The notes beneath the pieces are model-generated. The model ran no database searches and was not told where the DNA came from. It saw nothing but the letters and a program-made list of their open reading frames with translations. From positions 251,501 to 315,500 of the forward strand of contig NC_033560.1 in NCBI RefSeq assembly GCF_001680005.1: DNA of 64,000 nt, written 5' to 3'. The DNA comes from Plasmodium coatneyi. Lineage: Eukaryota > Apicomplexa > Aconoidasida > Haemosporida > Plasmodiidae. How positions within the stretch are numbered: position 1 is the stretch's first letter; each line of letters begins with the position of its first letter. Positions 1 through 9,488 of the stretch are shown piece after piece. The position numbers and the translations under genes are program-made.

Positions 1-223
1 ATACAGATTCGTTTCTTCCTTCACCGGTCTGAGCACCTTCTTAATTTCAAACCCGGCGTTTTTTTCTACGTCCAGGAGGTAATAAAGAATCCCTTCTCCG
101 CATATATGTGCCGGAAGGTTGTAGCATTTTACCACGTGCCCATTGAGCAAATCTCCATCATATTGCTTCCCTATAATTGGGGTACCCCGCTCATGGTTCA
201 TCAGTAAATGGGGAAGTGTCATC
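1..223 (-). CDS. Partial unidentified protein, 5' part of a gene or internal exon
   Basis: The minus strand is open from about position 309 to the left edge of the window. It contains a coding-like stretch whose best part runs from Pro (codon 180-178) through segments such as GKQYDGDLLNGHVVKCYNLP and GILYYLLDVEKNAGFEIKK. An ATG lies at 222-220 and another in frame at 201-199. Just upstream on the minus strand is a long pyrimidine-rich tract ending in CAG (226-224), so this could equally be an internal exon beginning at position 223. The remainder of the gene lies outside the window. I do not recognise the family. The amino-acid composition, not low complexity, and the unbroken frame to the edge are the support. 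Confidence 0.5.
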
Positions 224-1669
224 CTGGCGCGGGAAGAAAATGAGAAAATTGGAAGGAGGAAAAAAGGACAACTTAGGAATTGCCGCAAAGGCTTTGAACA
301 GCTCCTACACTATTCTCTTCTCTTCTACCCCTTTGGGGGGTTTCTCTTCTTTTTTTTTTTGCCACATATTTTTTTTTTTTTTTTTTTTTTGTGCAGGTCA
401 TCAAGTATTTATATGCTTCGCCCCTTTTTTTTTTATATTTTTTTCCTTCGCGGCGAATGATAAAAAAATGGGAACCGGGGCCCCGTTGTCATCTTCGCTT
501 AAAGCGATGAACTGTTAAAATGGGCCACGCTTGCGCCGTAATTATTATGCCTGCCATTCTTCATGCTTTCATTTTTTTTTCCTTTTTTTGTGGACGCAAA
601 AATTGACCCACCGACCAGTCAGTGCTAAGGGCATCCCTATCTTTTTCGCCAAAGGGTGAAGAGGGACGTCAAAAAAAAAGGAAAAAAAAAAGCAACATCC
701 CCCCAATAAGGTAATACAAAAAAAAGGATAAACAATCACAGTTCGGTTATTTGTCGCCCATTGGGGAAAAAATGCCACATGGGACGTTTCGAGTTCGATT
801 TTTCGAAAGGGCTAACAAATGAGGAGATACAGAGTTGGCCAGATGGACAAAATAGAAAAGGGGTCAAAGCGAGACGGTAACTCGGCGTGATAGGCGCCTT
901 ACCATGGCCATCTCTGCAAAGGTGATATATTTTTATGGCAAACTGATTAGCTCCTCCCCGTCCGCATTACGATGAGATGGAAGCGGCTAGTATAACCACC
1001 ACGGGAGCGAAAAAGAACGGACTCTCATCGCGTCCGCAGTAAGGGAGTCTTCTCACTCCTGCTGATCTTTCGACATGTCCTTTTTTAACCCCGCACAATC
1101 CACGTAATAGTGGCGAATATGCTAAAAAAAAGATACATATATATATGAATAGGTCTCCCCAAGGGAACCCAAACGGATGTGACGTGCTCTCCACAGAGAA
1201 GACACAACTGAGTAGTCGTGGGGGGTTCCAAAAAGTTCCTGTAAGTACGTACCGTTTTATACGTTGCCAGCGAATTTACTCTTTTCTCCCTCCCCAGATG
1301 TGAATATATGAGAGGGCCCAATTTTAAGGCCACAAAAAACAACGGTGCCGTTTGGATCGGTTGGAAAAATGTCATGGCGGGCGGAGGTACTCAAATGTGC
1401 ACATATAGACAATAACAACTGGTGGGGTGTAATATGGAGAAATGATGAAAAAAAGAAAACACTCTTCCAAGGGGTAGGTACAACGCTAACACGTAGCTGT
1501 GGAATCCCCGCCAAAGTTGCACTTCTGCATGAAAAGAAAACACCCATTTGGAAAACTCTCCTCGTGCATGCGTGTGGAGATTTCCCACGGATTGTCGTTC
1601 AAGCAGGAGAGAGAGAGGGAAAAAAAAGAAAAAAAAAAAAAAAAAGGAACATGTTGAACACACAACACG
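224..1669. other. Intergenic interval, no gene supported
   Basis: This stretch separates the partial gene at the left edge from the end of the next minus-strand gene. It holds a 22-base T run at 369-390, several shorter A and T runs, and only short overlapping reading frames on both strands with homopolymer-encoded Phe or Lys strings. If the left-edge gene is spliced, its upstream exon(s) would have to lie here, but I could not pick one with confidence. Confidence 0.6.
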
Positions 1670-4600
1670 TCATGCCTTTTTTATCCGCCACGTGCTATTG
1701 TACAAAAAGGGATCATACACTAAGCGCGAATCGTCTCTCCTTAGCTTCTTAAGTACGGAGGGCCAAGCATATTTAACTCTTCTTTTGGTCCGTAGCTCGT
1801 ATTTTTTTATGTGCCTACTTTGTAAGTTCACGTTGTCATGTTGGTTGTCATGTTGGTTGTCATGTTGGTTGTCATGCTGGTTGTCATACTGCTTGTCCTC
1901 CTGAATGGTGGGCGTATCATCTGGGCTAGCTCCACCTGTGTGCACCGTACTAGTAAGCTCGTCCACTTGGGTAAGCTCCGCCACCTCAGTTAGCTGTTCC
2001 ACCTCAGTCAACTGTTCCACCTCAGTCAACTGTTCCACCTCAGTTAGCTGTTCCACCTGCGGCATGTTCGAATTTCGGAGGTCACTCCAGAACAGGTTGG
2101 TAGAATTGCTTTCGTAGTACTTTTGCACATTGAGTATTTTTTTTTTTTTTTTTTTTTTCTGCTTTTTTGTCCCACTATTGTCTTTTTGGCTGCTCCTGTT
2201 TTTGTCCTTTTTCTTCTTCCGATCGGGGGGAGTGTCGTTCGGGTTGCTTCCGTGTGCACTTCTCTCACAATGGTAGTCCGTACTACTCTCCTGGATGCAC
2301 CTATCAACGTTACGGTCTTCACTTCTCACACTGCTGGTGCTGCCCATGATGATTCCTTCCAGGTTGTTCTGCACCTCCTGGGGGAAGACGCAAATTTCTT
2401 CATCCTTACTCGGCACACAATATACACTGTTGTCCTTTTCGCTCCCATTTGAGTTCCCAAAAATGTTGGCCCCGCGAAAGAGGTGTTTCCTCTTTCCAGG
2501 TGCAACTCTTTGGATCGTCTTTCTTTCGTCCTCCATAGGGTCTTCGTCGCCAGTTGGTACATCATTCAACTTGTCTGCTTCACTGTTTGAACTTCTAACC
2601 ACTTTTTGCTTGCGCTGCTGTTTCTGTGTCTTCCTATCACCACTTCCGGTAGCGTAATGGAGGAGGCTTCTTCGCACCCAATTGGGGTTCGCGTCGACGT
2701 CTATGTAGTTCGACGGCAGCCGGTTATCCAGCACGTTCCGGAAATTCACAATTTTGCACGCCTCCTCGAAAATGCTCCCATCGCATCTGCAACTACAGCA
2801 ACAGCATCTACGGCAACTGCATGCACAGAAGGAGCACCTTCTGACCATCCACCCTTCGTATGCCGCACTGCATCGCGAAGGAAAGTTGCAAATTGGCGTG
2901 TCCTCATTCATTCCCACATGGTGGGGGGGTACCTCCCTCGGGAAGAATGACGAAACGGCTCGATCAGACTCACTAGTACAAGTTCCGCAGGCGGGAAAAA
3001 CACCATACGAACGCCCATTCGAATTAACCATGTTTAACCAACTGGAAGTCTCTCCCCGTTGAAGAGAACTCACTTGAGCTAACCTTCTTTCGAAGCAGCT
3101 GTTGCATGTCCCACCCTGCGGAGGGTGCCCGAGGGGGTAGATATTCATGTCCTTCTGCGTGGAAGCACAGTCGTAATAGGGCATTACAAAGGGGAGATTC
3201 ATTTTGGTTCCGTCCACCTGCCCCCCGCAGCTTACACCGTTCCGTATCGTCTCCGTGCTCCCATCGATGGAGGCGTATTTCTCTTCCAACACGGATATGC
3301 TGTCTTGTATGTTCGTCTCATCATCATTGCAGTTTTTACAGTCACCCCTGTTGTCATTACTTTCGGGGTAACTGTAGCGGTCCCGTCGTGAGAACATGTT
3401 ACTATGGTTCACATGTTCGCAATCCCACGTGGGACCCCATCTTGCACCATTACAAAGTGATTCCTCTATCGAATGGAGACAACATCGTGATTGCCCTTTC
3501 TCACCATTTGCCACCCTTGTGTCGATATGTAACTGGTTACTACCTCCCCCGTGAGAGGCATTCCTGCATGAGTTTGGCACAACGTTAAAATAAACCTCCG
3601 ACAGCGCTCTGTTATTTCGCCTGAACAGGTCATACAATCTGCACTGATTGCAATTTGTTATGTGGCCACTTCTACCATTACAAATAGGATTCGTTTTTTT
3701 TCCACCTCTGTCAGTGCAAATGCAGGTCTTCCTCATGTCACTACTTGACGGGGCGTCCTCACATTTTAAAGTTCCCATCGAGTGACTATTCCCACGTGTG
3801 TTCCTCATCATTCGGTTCGAGTTAACACAATCGTAACGTCCTGTGTGTGCTGTACTTTCTATGTTCCCAACGATTGGTCCATTTTGTCGGGCTTTTTTTT
3901 TTTTCTTTTTTCTCCTCCCCAGGACAGGGTTGTAATAAAGTGTCCTCTCCTGTGAACAATCAAAAGCTGCACCCTTCATTTGTTCACTGTAAATGTTGGT
4001 GTTTTTATTTTTAGTGTTTCCCCCTTTGGAGATTTCAACGGGGGGGTTCCTAACCAAATGGTCGCTACTACTCCGTTCGGGTTCGGGTTCAGTTTGGGGG
4101 TTGTCTTCCCCAAGGTGGTCGGACTTAGGTAATTTTCCCAACCTGTCTGGCACAAATTCGTTCCCTATGTTGGGGCCATGGAGACAATCCTGCCACTTCT
4201 TAATCCAATCCTGTGTTGCATTTGTAGCATGTTCGTTTTTCTGGTCCTCTATTTTAAACAGATGCTCACTACCCCTTGGTAAGGGAGGCACTACATCCTC
4301 TTTTGAACCGATCGAACTGTCGGATAGGTTTAAGTCTGCGAAATTATCGGAAGACAAGTCCGACGTTTTGTCTTCATCGTGGGTTCTTGTCGGCTCACTT
4401 GGACGGATTGCCCCCTCCGGTGGTTGCCCACGCGGTTCTTTCTCCTTCCCTACAGCTGTTCCATCGAAGCCGTTTCTACGTGGATATATGCTTGTAGACT
4501 CAGATGAACAGGCACTATTTGCTCCATTTGGATCTCCCCCCGTAGAGGAGGACTCACAATTGGAAGGAATCATAATCGTCTTCTCTCCCTCCAGGGAGTC

Positions 4601-5245
4601 TTCTTCATTCCCTTCGATAAAACTCCCGCTCGATTCTCCACTGTCACATGTGAAAATAATGCCACGGATTCCTTCAGGCATTTTCCCTTTCACCGCTTCT
4701 TCCCCTGTGTATAAGTCCACATGCTCCATTTCATGTGTCTGGAAAATGTACCCATTTGACCCTTCTCCGATTATTGCAGATTCATGAATACGCTCATTAG
4801 CAAACGTGTCCTTGCTGCGTGAATGATTTGGCAGCTCGCCCTCCTCTTGAGTCACTACCTTGGAATCTTCCCCCCTTTCAAATGCAAACCTCCCACGTGA
4901 ACTACACACAGTATCGTTTAATATATCTGTGTTAACTAACCGTCCATTATGCTTTTCTTCCTCTTCCGGTTTGTTGTCTCCACCTGTTAAAAACAAGGCA
5001 CTGCTTTCTTCACATAGATTACAACTATTTTTGTAATTCCCTTCTGCGTCATCATTGTTTCTCCCTTTCGATGGGGTATCCAACTCGTGTAATCCGTCCT
5101 TGGGAACTTCCACCTCTTGGACGACGTCTTCATAAAAGAAAATGATTTTCCTCGGACTTTTCACCACCTCTTCCTCCGCCAATAGAGAAGTCGACATGCT
5201 GTTCGTGTGGTGGACGTAGTTCACTGGACCATGAAACACGTTCAT
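1670..5245 (-). CDS. Conserved-type Plasmodium protein of unknown function with cysteine patch and tandem repeats
   Basis: This is a single-exon frame of 1191 residues starting at ATG 5245; an alternative in-frame Met is at residue 17. I do not recognise a named domain. The N-terminal two thirds are hydrophilic and acidic to neutral. A dense cysteine patch (CSFCACSCRRCCCCSCRC) is encoded near 2800-2850, and further CxxC pairs lie upstream (CNQC, CNSC), which suggests metal binding or lipid modification, though neither is proven. A long basic stretch with a Lys run (T run 2137-2158) could act as a nuclear localisation signal. Two tandem repeats follow: EQLTEV units and QHDN units. The C-terminus is a basic, more ordered-looking segment (KYELRTKRRVKYAWPSVLKK). 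There is no signal peptide or membrane segment. Confidence 0.8.
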   Translation of the reverse strand: MNVFHGPVNYVHHTNSMSTSLLAEEEVVKSPRKIIFFYEDVVQEVEVPKDGLHELDTPSKGRNNDDAEGNYKNSCNLCEESSALFLTGGDNKPEEEEKHNGRLVNTDILNDTVCSSRGRFAFERGEDSKVVTQEEGELPNHSRSKDTFANERIHESAIIGEGSNGYIFQTHEMEHVDLYTGEEAVKGKMPEGIRGIIFTCDSGESSGSFIEGNEEDSLEGEKTIMIPSNCESSSTGGDPNGANSACSSESTSIYPRRNGFDGTAVGKEKEPRGQPPEGAIRPSEPTRTHDEDKTSDLSSDNFADLNLSDSSIGSKEDVVPPLPRGSEHLFKIEDQKNEHATNATQDWIKKWQDCLHGPNIGNEFVPDRLGKLPKSDHLGEDNPQTEPEPERSSSDHLVRNPPVEISKGGNTKNKNTNIYSEQMKGAAFDCSQERTLYYNPVLGRRKKKKKKARQNGPIVGNIESTAHTGRYDCVNSNRMMRNTRGNSHSMGTLKCEDAPSSSDMRKTCICTDRGGKKTNPICNGRSGHITNCNQCRLYDLFRRNNRALSEVYFNVVPNSCRNASHGGGSNQLHIDTRVANGEKGQSRCCLHSIEESLCNGARWGPTWDCEHVNHSNMFSRRDRYSYPESNDNRGDCKNCNDDETNIQDSISVLEEKYASIDGSTETIRNGVSCGGQVDGTKMNLPFVMPYYDCASTQKDMNIYPLGHPPQGGTCNSCFERRLAQVSSLQRGETSSWLNMVNSNGRSYGVFPACGTCTSESDRAVSSFFPREVPPHHVGMNEDTPICNFPSRCSAAYEGWMVRRCSFCACSCRRCCCCSCRCDGSIFEEACKIVNFRNVLDNRLPSNYIDVDANPNWVRRSLLHYATGSGDRKTQKQQRKQKVVRSSNSEADKLNDVPTGDEDPMEDERKTIQRVAPGKRKHLFRGANIFGNSNGSEKDNSVYCVPSKDEEICVFPQEVQNNLEGIIMGSTSSVRSEDRNVDRCIQESSTDYHCERSAHGSNPNDTPPDRKKKKDKNRSSQKDNSGTKKQKKKKKKKILNVQKYYESNSTNLFWSDLRNSNMPQVEQLTEVEQLTEVEQLTEVEQLTEVAELTQVDELTSTVHTGGASPDDTPTIQEDKQYDNQHDNQHDNQHDNQHDNVNLQSRHIKKYELRTKRRVKYAWPSVLKKLRRDDSRLVYDPFLYNSTWRIKKA
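1833..1892 (-). repeat. 12-bp coding tandem repeat, five copies
   Basis: Five near-identical 12-base units (plus-strand unit TTGTCATGTTGG) encode a QHDN tetrapeptide array near the C-terminus of the cysteine-patch protein. The last two copies carry one or more substitutions. Confidence 0.95.
1963..2058 (-). repeat. 18-bp coding tandem repeat, four good copies plus a degenerate one
   Basis: The 18-base units (plus-strand CCACCTCAGTTAGCTGTT and a two-base variant) encode EQLTEV. Four clear copies span 1981-2052, and a diverged copy (AELTQV) lies at the left end. The alternation of the TTAGCT and TCAACT variants suggests duplication or gene conversion among units. Confidence 0.95.
2137..2158. 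repeat. 22-base T run inside a coding region
   Basis: This homopolymer encodes part of a Lys run on the minus strand. Such runs are usual in the intergenic DNA here but rare within coding frames of this window. The frame is open on both sides of it. Confidence 0.95.
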
Positions 5246-5954
5246 CTGAGTACCCCCTGTGAAGTAAACTCACAAAAGGTAATTAACCAAAAAAAGGGCC
5301 AAACCGAATGGATGGATTGACGCGGTGAGGACAAACACAAAGTAATGCGAAGACGCAAAAGGAAACACAACCCCCCCTAAAATAGGGAAGTATACCTATA
5401 TGGGCAGCTGCACAAAGTAGACAAGACGGAGCACTCGCGACCCGCTTGATCGAACATTCATCCTTCACAAAGAAGGAAAAAAAATAAAAACAGGAAATTA
5501 AAAAAAAGGCTTTCCAAAATATTGTTCAGCCGATTTATTCGTCCTGTCTACCCCTTCGGAACAAACGCGAGGTTACAAAAATGTTATTTTGAAAAAAAAA
5601 AAAAAAAAAAAAAAAAAAAGACCCAATGGTGACGTGGCTACCTTTTAGGTAGGCCACTTTTGAAAGAATAAAAACAGGCAACACAAAAAAAGTGAAAAAA
5701 ACGGAAAAATTATCGCAACAAAGGAACAGGACAACAATACAGTAACGCGATGAAGAATCAGAGAGGGAAAAAAAATATTTCCAGACGAACGAGCGCCAAT
5801 CTGTGGGAAATCCACGCAAACGAGCGATAAAAGGTCCACACGTAGGGGGGATGTACATACAGCCCGCACGCGCAACGAATGTGCGTTGGAGTGGGGATCT
5901 CCCAAAAGGGATATCACCATGGCCTCTTCGACGCTGCCAAATTACACGACCAAT
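5246..5954. other. Intergenic interval between two minus-strand genes
   Basis: This is the promoter and 5' leader of the cysteine-patch gene and the 3' region of the IF-2 gene. It carries a 28-base A run at 5592-5619 and several shorter A runs. No coding frame beyond short shadows was seen. Confidence 0.6.
5592..5619. repeat. Poly(A) tract, 28 bases
   Basis: Uninterrupted A run on the plus strand in the interval between the IF-2 gene and the cysteine-patch gene. Confidence 0.95.
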
Positions 5955-8900
5955 TTATACGTTCAAGTCGAAGTTCTTGACCCGGTTGAAGAGCGGGGCC
6001 CGGGGCACCTTCCTGTAGGCCACGATCTCGTCGCCCACCTGGAAATCCTCCGATGGGGTGTTAAAAATGATGGAATTGACTGGACAGTCCTTGCTTAACT
6101 CCGTGGTGTTATCCTTATTCTTCTGCATGGACAAAACGGAAAGCCTCTTATGAATAATCTGCTTGTTCCTCATAACAGTGAAGTAGTGATTCACGTTGCA
6201 TGATCCCTCCTTAATCGAAACGGACAACACTCTTTTCCTCTTCGACTTATTTTTCTTCAGCGTATAAAAGCCAGTTTTACTGACAACCATTCTAGAAACG
6301 GGTTCATACAGATGTAGCGAATCGAAGTAAAAACTACAAATCTTTTCTAAATCCTCAAATAACTTATAAATAATGTTGTGGGTTCGTAAAATGGCTCCGT
6401 TCTCTTCAATGCTCAGCTGTACACTTTTCTCTATGTCCACATTAAAGGCTATTAAAAATATGGGCTTCACATCACTGCAGTATTTTAAATCACTCATGTT
6501 AAAGGAGCCTACTCCTTTGGATACAACTCGGAAGGGTTCCCAATTTTCAAAAATTTTTCCATCCTCCACCATGTCATCTGTTAGCTTATTCTTTTTCACG
6601 TAATTCCTCTCTACAAAATTGTTAATATCGCAATATTTTTCTTTTTTTTCTTTTCTACTGTATTCGCTAATCCCTTCGAGGATGGCTTCTATGCTGCCTT
6701 CATCACCCGCCTTGATGATCAGCTGAACTTGGGGCAGTTTCGTCTGGCTACTCACCCCGCCATTAACATCACCACCAGCGTTGCTGGTAACCTTGGAGGA
6801 GGCAACCCCCCCATAGTAACTGCTCATGAGGCTATACTGCGCCACCTTCAATTTGTACTTTGCAACCCTTTGGGCGCTCCTTAAGTTACTCATTTCGAAA
6901 ACGAGATCCCCATAATTTATGGCGTTATCCTGTGTTAGCGAAATGGGACTAACAATTTGGACCACCTCCGATGGGTAGGCTTCCTTCACCAACTGATTAT
7001 TACTGTTGTAGATTTGCTTCACTTTTGTGTACATGTGCCCTATTAGAAGGTAGGAGTTTATTTTTAGCGTTCCTGATTTGCACACCATGGTGAGAAGCTT
7101 CCCCCTGGATGGGTCAATCTTCTTCTCCAACACGTATGCAGAACATAAACTTCCATAGTCGCACATTAAATTTAAAGAATCACTCAGTTGTAGAATACAT
7201 TTTTGCAACCTATCGATGTTAATGTTTTCCTTTGCAGAAATGGGGACAATTGGGACGTTTCCATTTTCCTCCAACTCGGTTATCACATCATATGCTACCA
7301 AAGACTTGGAGATTTTTTCCAAATCGGACCCAAATTTATCTATCTTATTTGCTGCTATAATAAGTGGGATGTTAAACTTTTTGGCTAGCTGGATACATTC
7401 CACCGTTTCACTCATGATCCCATCATCCAGGGAAATTACTAATATAATCAAGTCGGTGCATTGGGCGCACCTCTGTCTAATTTTCTTAAAAACCGAGTGT
7501 CCTGGCGTATCTAGAAAAGTTATTTTCCTGTTCGTTTCGCTGTCAACCACTTCGAATGCGCCTAACTTTTGCGTAATTCCACCGACTTCGTTCTGAGCAA
7601 TGTTAGAATTTCGGAACCGATCCAGGAGAGTTGTCTTCCCATGGTCTACATGACCGAGTATTGTTACAACGGGGTTGCGTTTTTTTAAATTCACATGGCT
7701 ATATTTAAGCTTATCTATCACACCTAACTCTTCGCAAATGAGTTCCGCCACTTCCTTTTCCAACTTCGTATATTTCGTGACGTGCTCATTGTCTAGGATA
7801 AATTTACTCACGTTTATAATTTTTTCTTCCTCCATGGATATATGCTGACTCAGTGCATGCACAGTTATGTTGTTGCTGTCCAGGTGCTCGTACTGCAGGA
7901 TGGATTCTCTTCCCTTCTGTGTTGCGTGCTGCGTTCTGCTTTTTTGGGTAGAATTCGTCCTGTTAAGTTGGATGCGTCCTTTATCCAGTGGAGGGGCATC
8001 TCCACCTCCTAGGATGGTACGCAGCGGGGGGGTCGTTAGCCCATGTTGGTCATCCATGAGGGTTCTCTCTTCAACCGTCTCCACTCCTTCAGACGCAGAG
8101 AAACTGCTCCTCATCACATGGGAGTTCTTCTTCTTCTCCTTCAAGTTCTGCAGGATCGATGAGATGGAATCTTCCCCCTGGTTTATTACCCCCCCATACA
8201 ATGACGCGCTGTTCATTTTTTCAAAAACGTTAAAACTGTGTAAGCTGTTCGTTGTACAACTAGGTGACTTTCCCTTCCTGCTACTTCTATTTGTTACTTC
8301 TATTGTGTTTTTTCCCGCTTCTGATTTATCCTCCGAAAGGGTCATCTTCCCGTTTGGAGTTTCCCTTAAGGGGGTAGACAAATTAACATCTTCCCTTTTC
8401 GCTTGATTTTGAAAATGGCCTGAAAAGCAGGTCCTGTCATCGTCCGCTTCGGCCAATGCGTCACCACTGCCATACGTGACGGTGTCCCCCTGTTGGAGGT
8501 CCCACCCCGGATCAGGGTCGGCCCACACATCGTCATCAACAGTATGAGCAGCGTCTTCGCGTAAGGGCGATTCGCTAGTACCACCTTTGGGTGGCCCCTT
8601 AAAAGAAGGATAAACCGTTTTAACTTCTTCATTAGGATGTGCCCCCCCAAGGGAATCACTCCACTTGGCTTTCTCCATCAGGGTGGCATTACTACAAAAA
8701 GATTCTTCTGCGTGGGTAAAGTTAACTGGGTGTCTTTCCAACGGTTTTTCCTCACAAATGACCGCTTCAGTCACGCATGCTGTGGGAATACATACATTCG
8801 GATTATCCCCCGTTTGGCACACAACGGGGGGGTCCACATTTTCCCGCTTGATATGATCACTATTTTCATCGAGTGAATTCAAAAAGATGCTCATGTACTT

Positions 8901-9488
8901 TTCCTTCAAATGCGTATCGTAATAACTCATATGGTCATTGAAAAAGGAAGTAGCTTTGGAAATTTCGTCTTTTTTTGTTTTTTTCAATTTACTAAAAATG
9001 GTGCTCTTCTTAGCTTCTTTCTTTTCTTCACTTTTTGGAGACGCGTTTTTTTTCATGGGGTTGTTTTGTGGGAATGGCGTCATCCCAACAGAAGCACCAA
9101 AATGGCTACCCAAATTGACGCCCATTTTACCACCAAACGGACCGCCCAAGCCGCCCTGCACTGATGATGCCTCCCCCCTGGGAAAAATATTTTTCCAGAG
9201 AAGCAAATTGCTTTTCGGCTTAAGCGGACTGAAGGGTAACGTATTCACGTCTATTTTGGGGGCCCTATGTGGCAGGCCCAGACAAGCATCTGTTTTGTAA
9301 TTTATTTCCTTCAGTTCTCTGTCGTACTGTTTGGAGGCTTCGATAATTTCCCTCAACTTTTCCGCTGCCTTTTTGTTCAAGCCGTCCTTCATGATTCTGC
9401 CGCTCTCCGTCTTCACCCCATTTTTTAGCACGTGCTCGTATATCCACAGGTTGGGGTCTTCGAACTTTCTCACCCTCGGCTTGGTCAT
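5955..9488 (-). CDS. Bacterial-type translation initiation factor IF-2, probably organellar
   Basis: This GTPase delivers the initiator tRNA to the small ribosomal subunit. The 1177-residue frame starts at ATG 9488. The G domain begins near residue 604: G1 GHVDHGKT at 612-619, G3 DTPGH at 660-664, G4 NKID at 714-717 and a G5-like SAKEN near 750. The G1 form with HGKT is that of bacterial IF-2; cytosolic eIF5B has DTGKT. Domain II follows, then an IF-2-type domain III (FRVVSKGVGSFNMSDL, then FLIAFNV) and a C-terminal beta-barrel ending in QVGDEIVAYRKVPRAPLFN. Bacterial origin implies work in the apicoplast or mitochondrion, but no hydrophobic leader is visible at this start, so an upstream exon or a mitochondrial presequence is possible. 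About 600 residues before the G domain are low-complexity, much longer than in most IF-2 proteins. Confidence 0.92.
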   Translation of the reverse strand: MTKPRVRKFEDPNLWIYEHVLKNGVKTESGRIMKDGLNKKAAEKLREIIEASKQYDRELKEINYKTDACLGLPHRAPKIDVNTLPFSPLKPKSNLLLWKNIFPRGEASSVQGGLGGPFGGKMGVNLGSHFGASVGMTPFPQNNPMKKNASPKSEEKKEAKKSTIFSKLKKTKKDEISKATSFFNDHMSYYDTHLKEKYMSIFLNSLDENSDHIKRENVDPPVVCQTGDNPNVCIPTACVTEAVICEEKPLERHPVNFTHAEESFCSNATLMEKAKWSDSLGGAHPNEEVKTVYPSFKGPPKGGTSESPLREDAAHTVDDDVWADPDPGWDLQQGDTVTYGSGDALAEADDDRTCFSGHFQNQAKREDVNLSTPLRETPNGKMTLSEDKSEAGKNTIEVTNRSSRKGKSPSCTTNSLHSFNVFEKMNSASLYGGVINQGEDSISSILQNLKEKKKNSHVMRSSFSASEGVETVEERTLMDDQHGLTTPPLRTILGGGDAPPLDKGRIQLNRTNSTQKSRTQHATQKGRESILQYEHLDSNNITVHALSQHISMEEEKIINVSKFILDNEHVTKYTKLEKEVAELICEELGVIDKLKYSHVNLKKRNPVVTILGHVDHGKTTLLDRFRNSNIAQNEVGGITQKLGAFEVVDSETNRKITFLDTPGHSVFKKIRQRCAQCTDLIILVISLDDGIMSETVECIQLAKKFNIPLIIAANKIDKFGSDLEKISKSLVAYDVITELEENGNVPIVPISAKENINIDRLQKCILQLSDSLNLMCDYGSLCSAYVLEKKIDPSRGKLLTMVCKSGTLKINSYLLIGHMYTKVKQIYNSNNQLVKEAYPSEVVQIVSPISLTQDNAINYGDLVFEMSNLRSAQRVAKYKLKVAQYSLMSSYYGGVASSKVTSNAGGDVNGGVSSQTKLPQVQLIIKAGDEGSIEAILEGISEYSRKEKKEKYCDINNFVERNYVKKNKLTDDMVEDGKIFENWEPFRVVSKGVGSFNMSDLKYCSDVKPIFLIAFNVDIEKSVQLSIEENGAILRTHNIIYKLFEDLEKICSFYFDSLHLYEPVSRMVVSKTGFYTLKKNKSKRKRVLSVSIKEGSCNVNHYFTVMRNKQIIHKRLSVLSMQKNKDNTTELSKDCPVNSIIFNTPSEDFQVGDEIVAYRKVPRAPLFNRVKNFDLNV

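Noticed and set aside
781..820. TTTCGAGTTCGATTTTTCGAAA resembling a tRNA T-arm
   Set aside because: The pairing is a simple palindrome with the wrong loop size, and no acceptor stem, D-arm or anticodon arm surrounds it.
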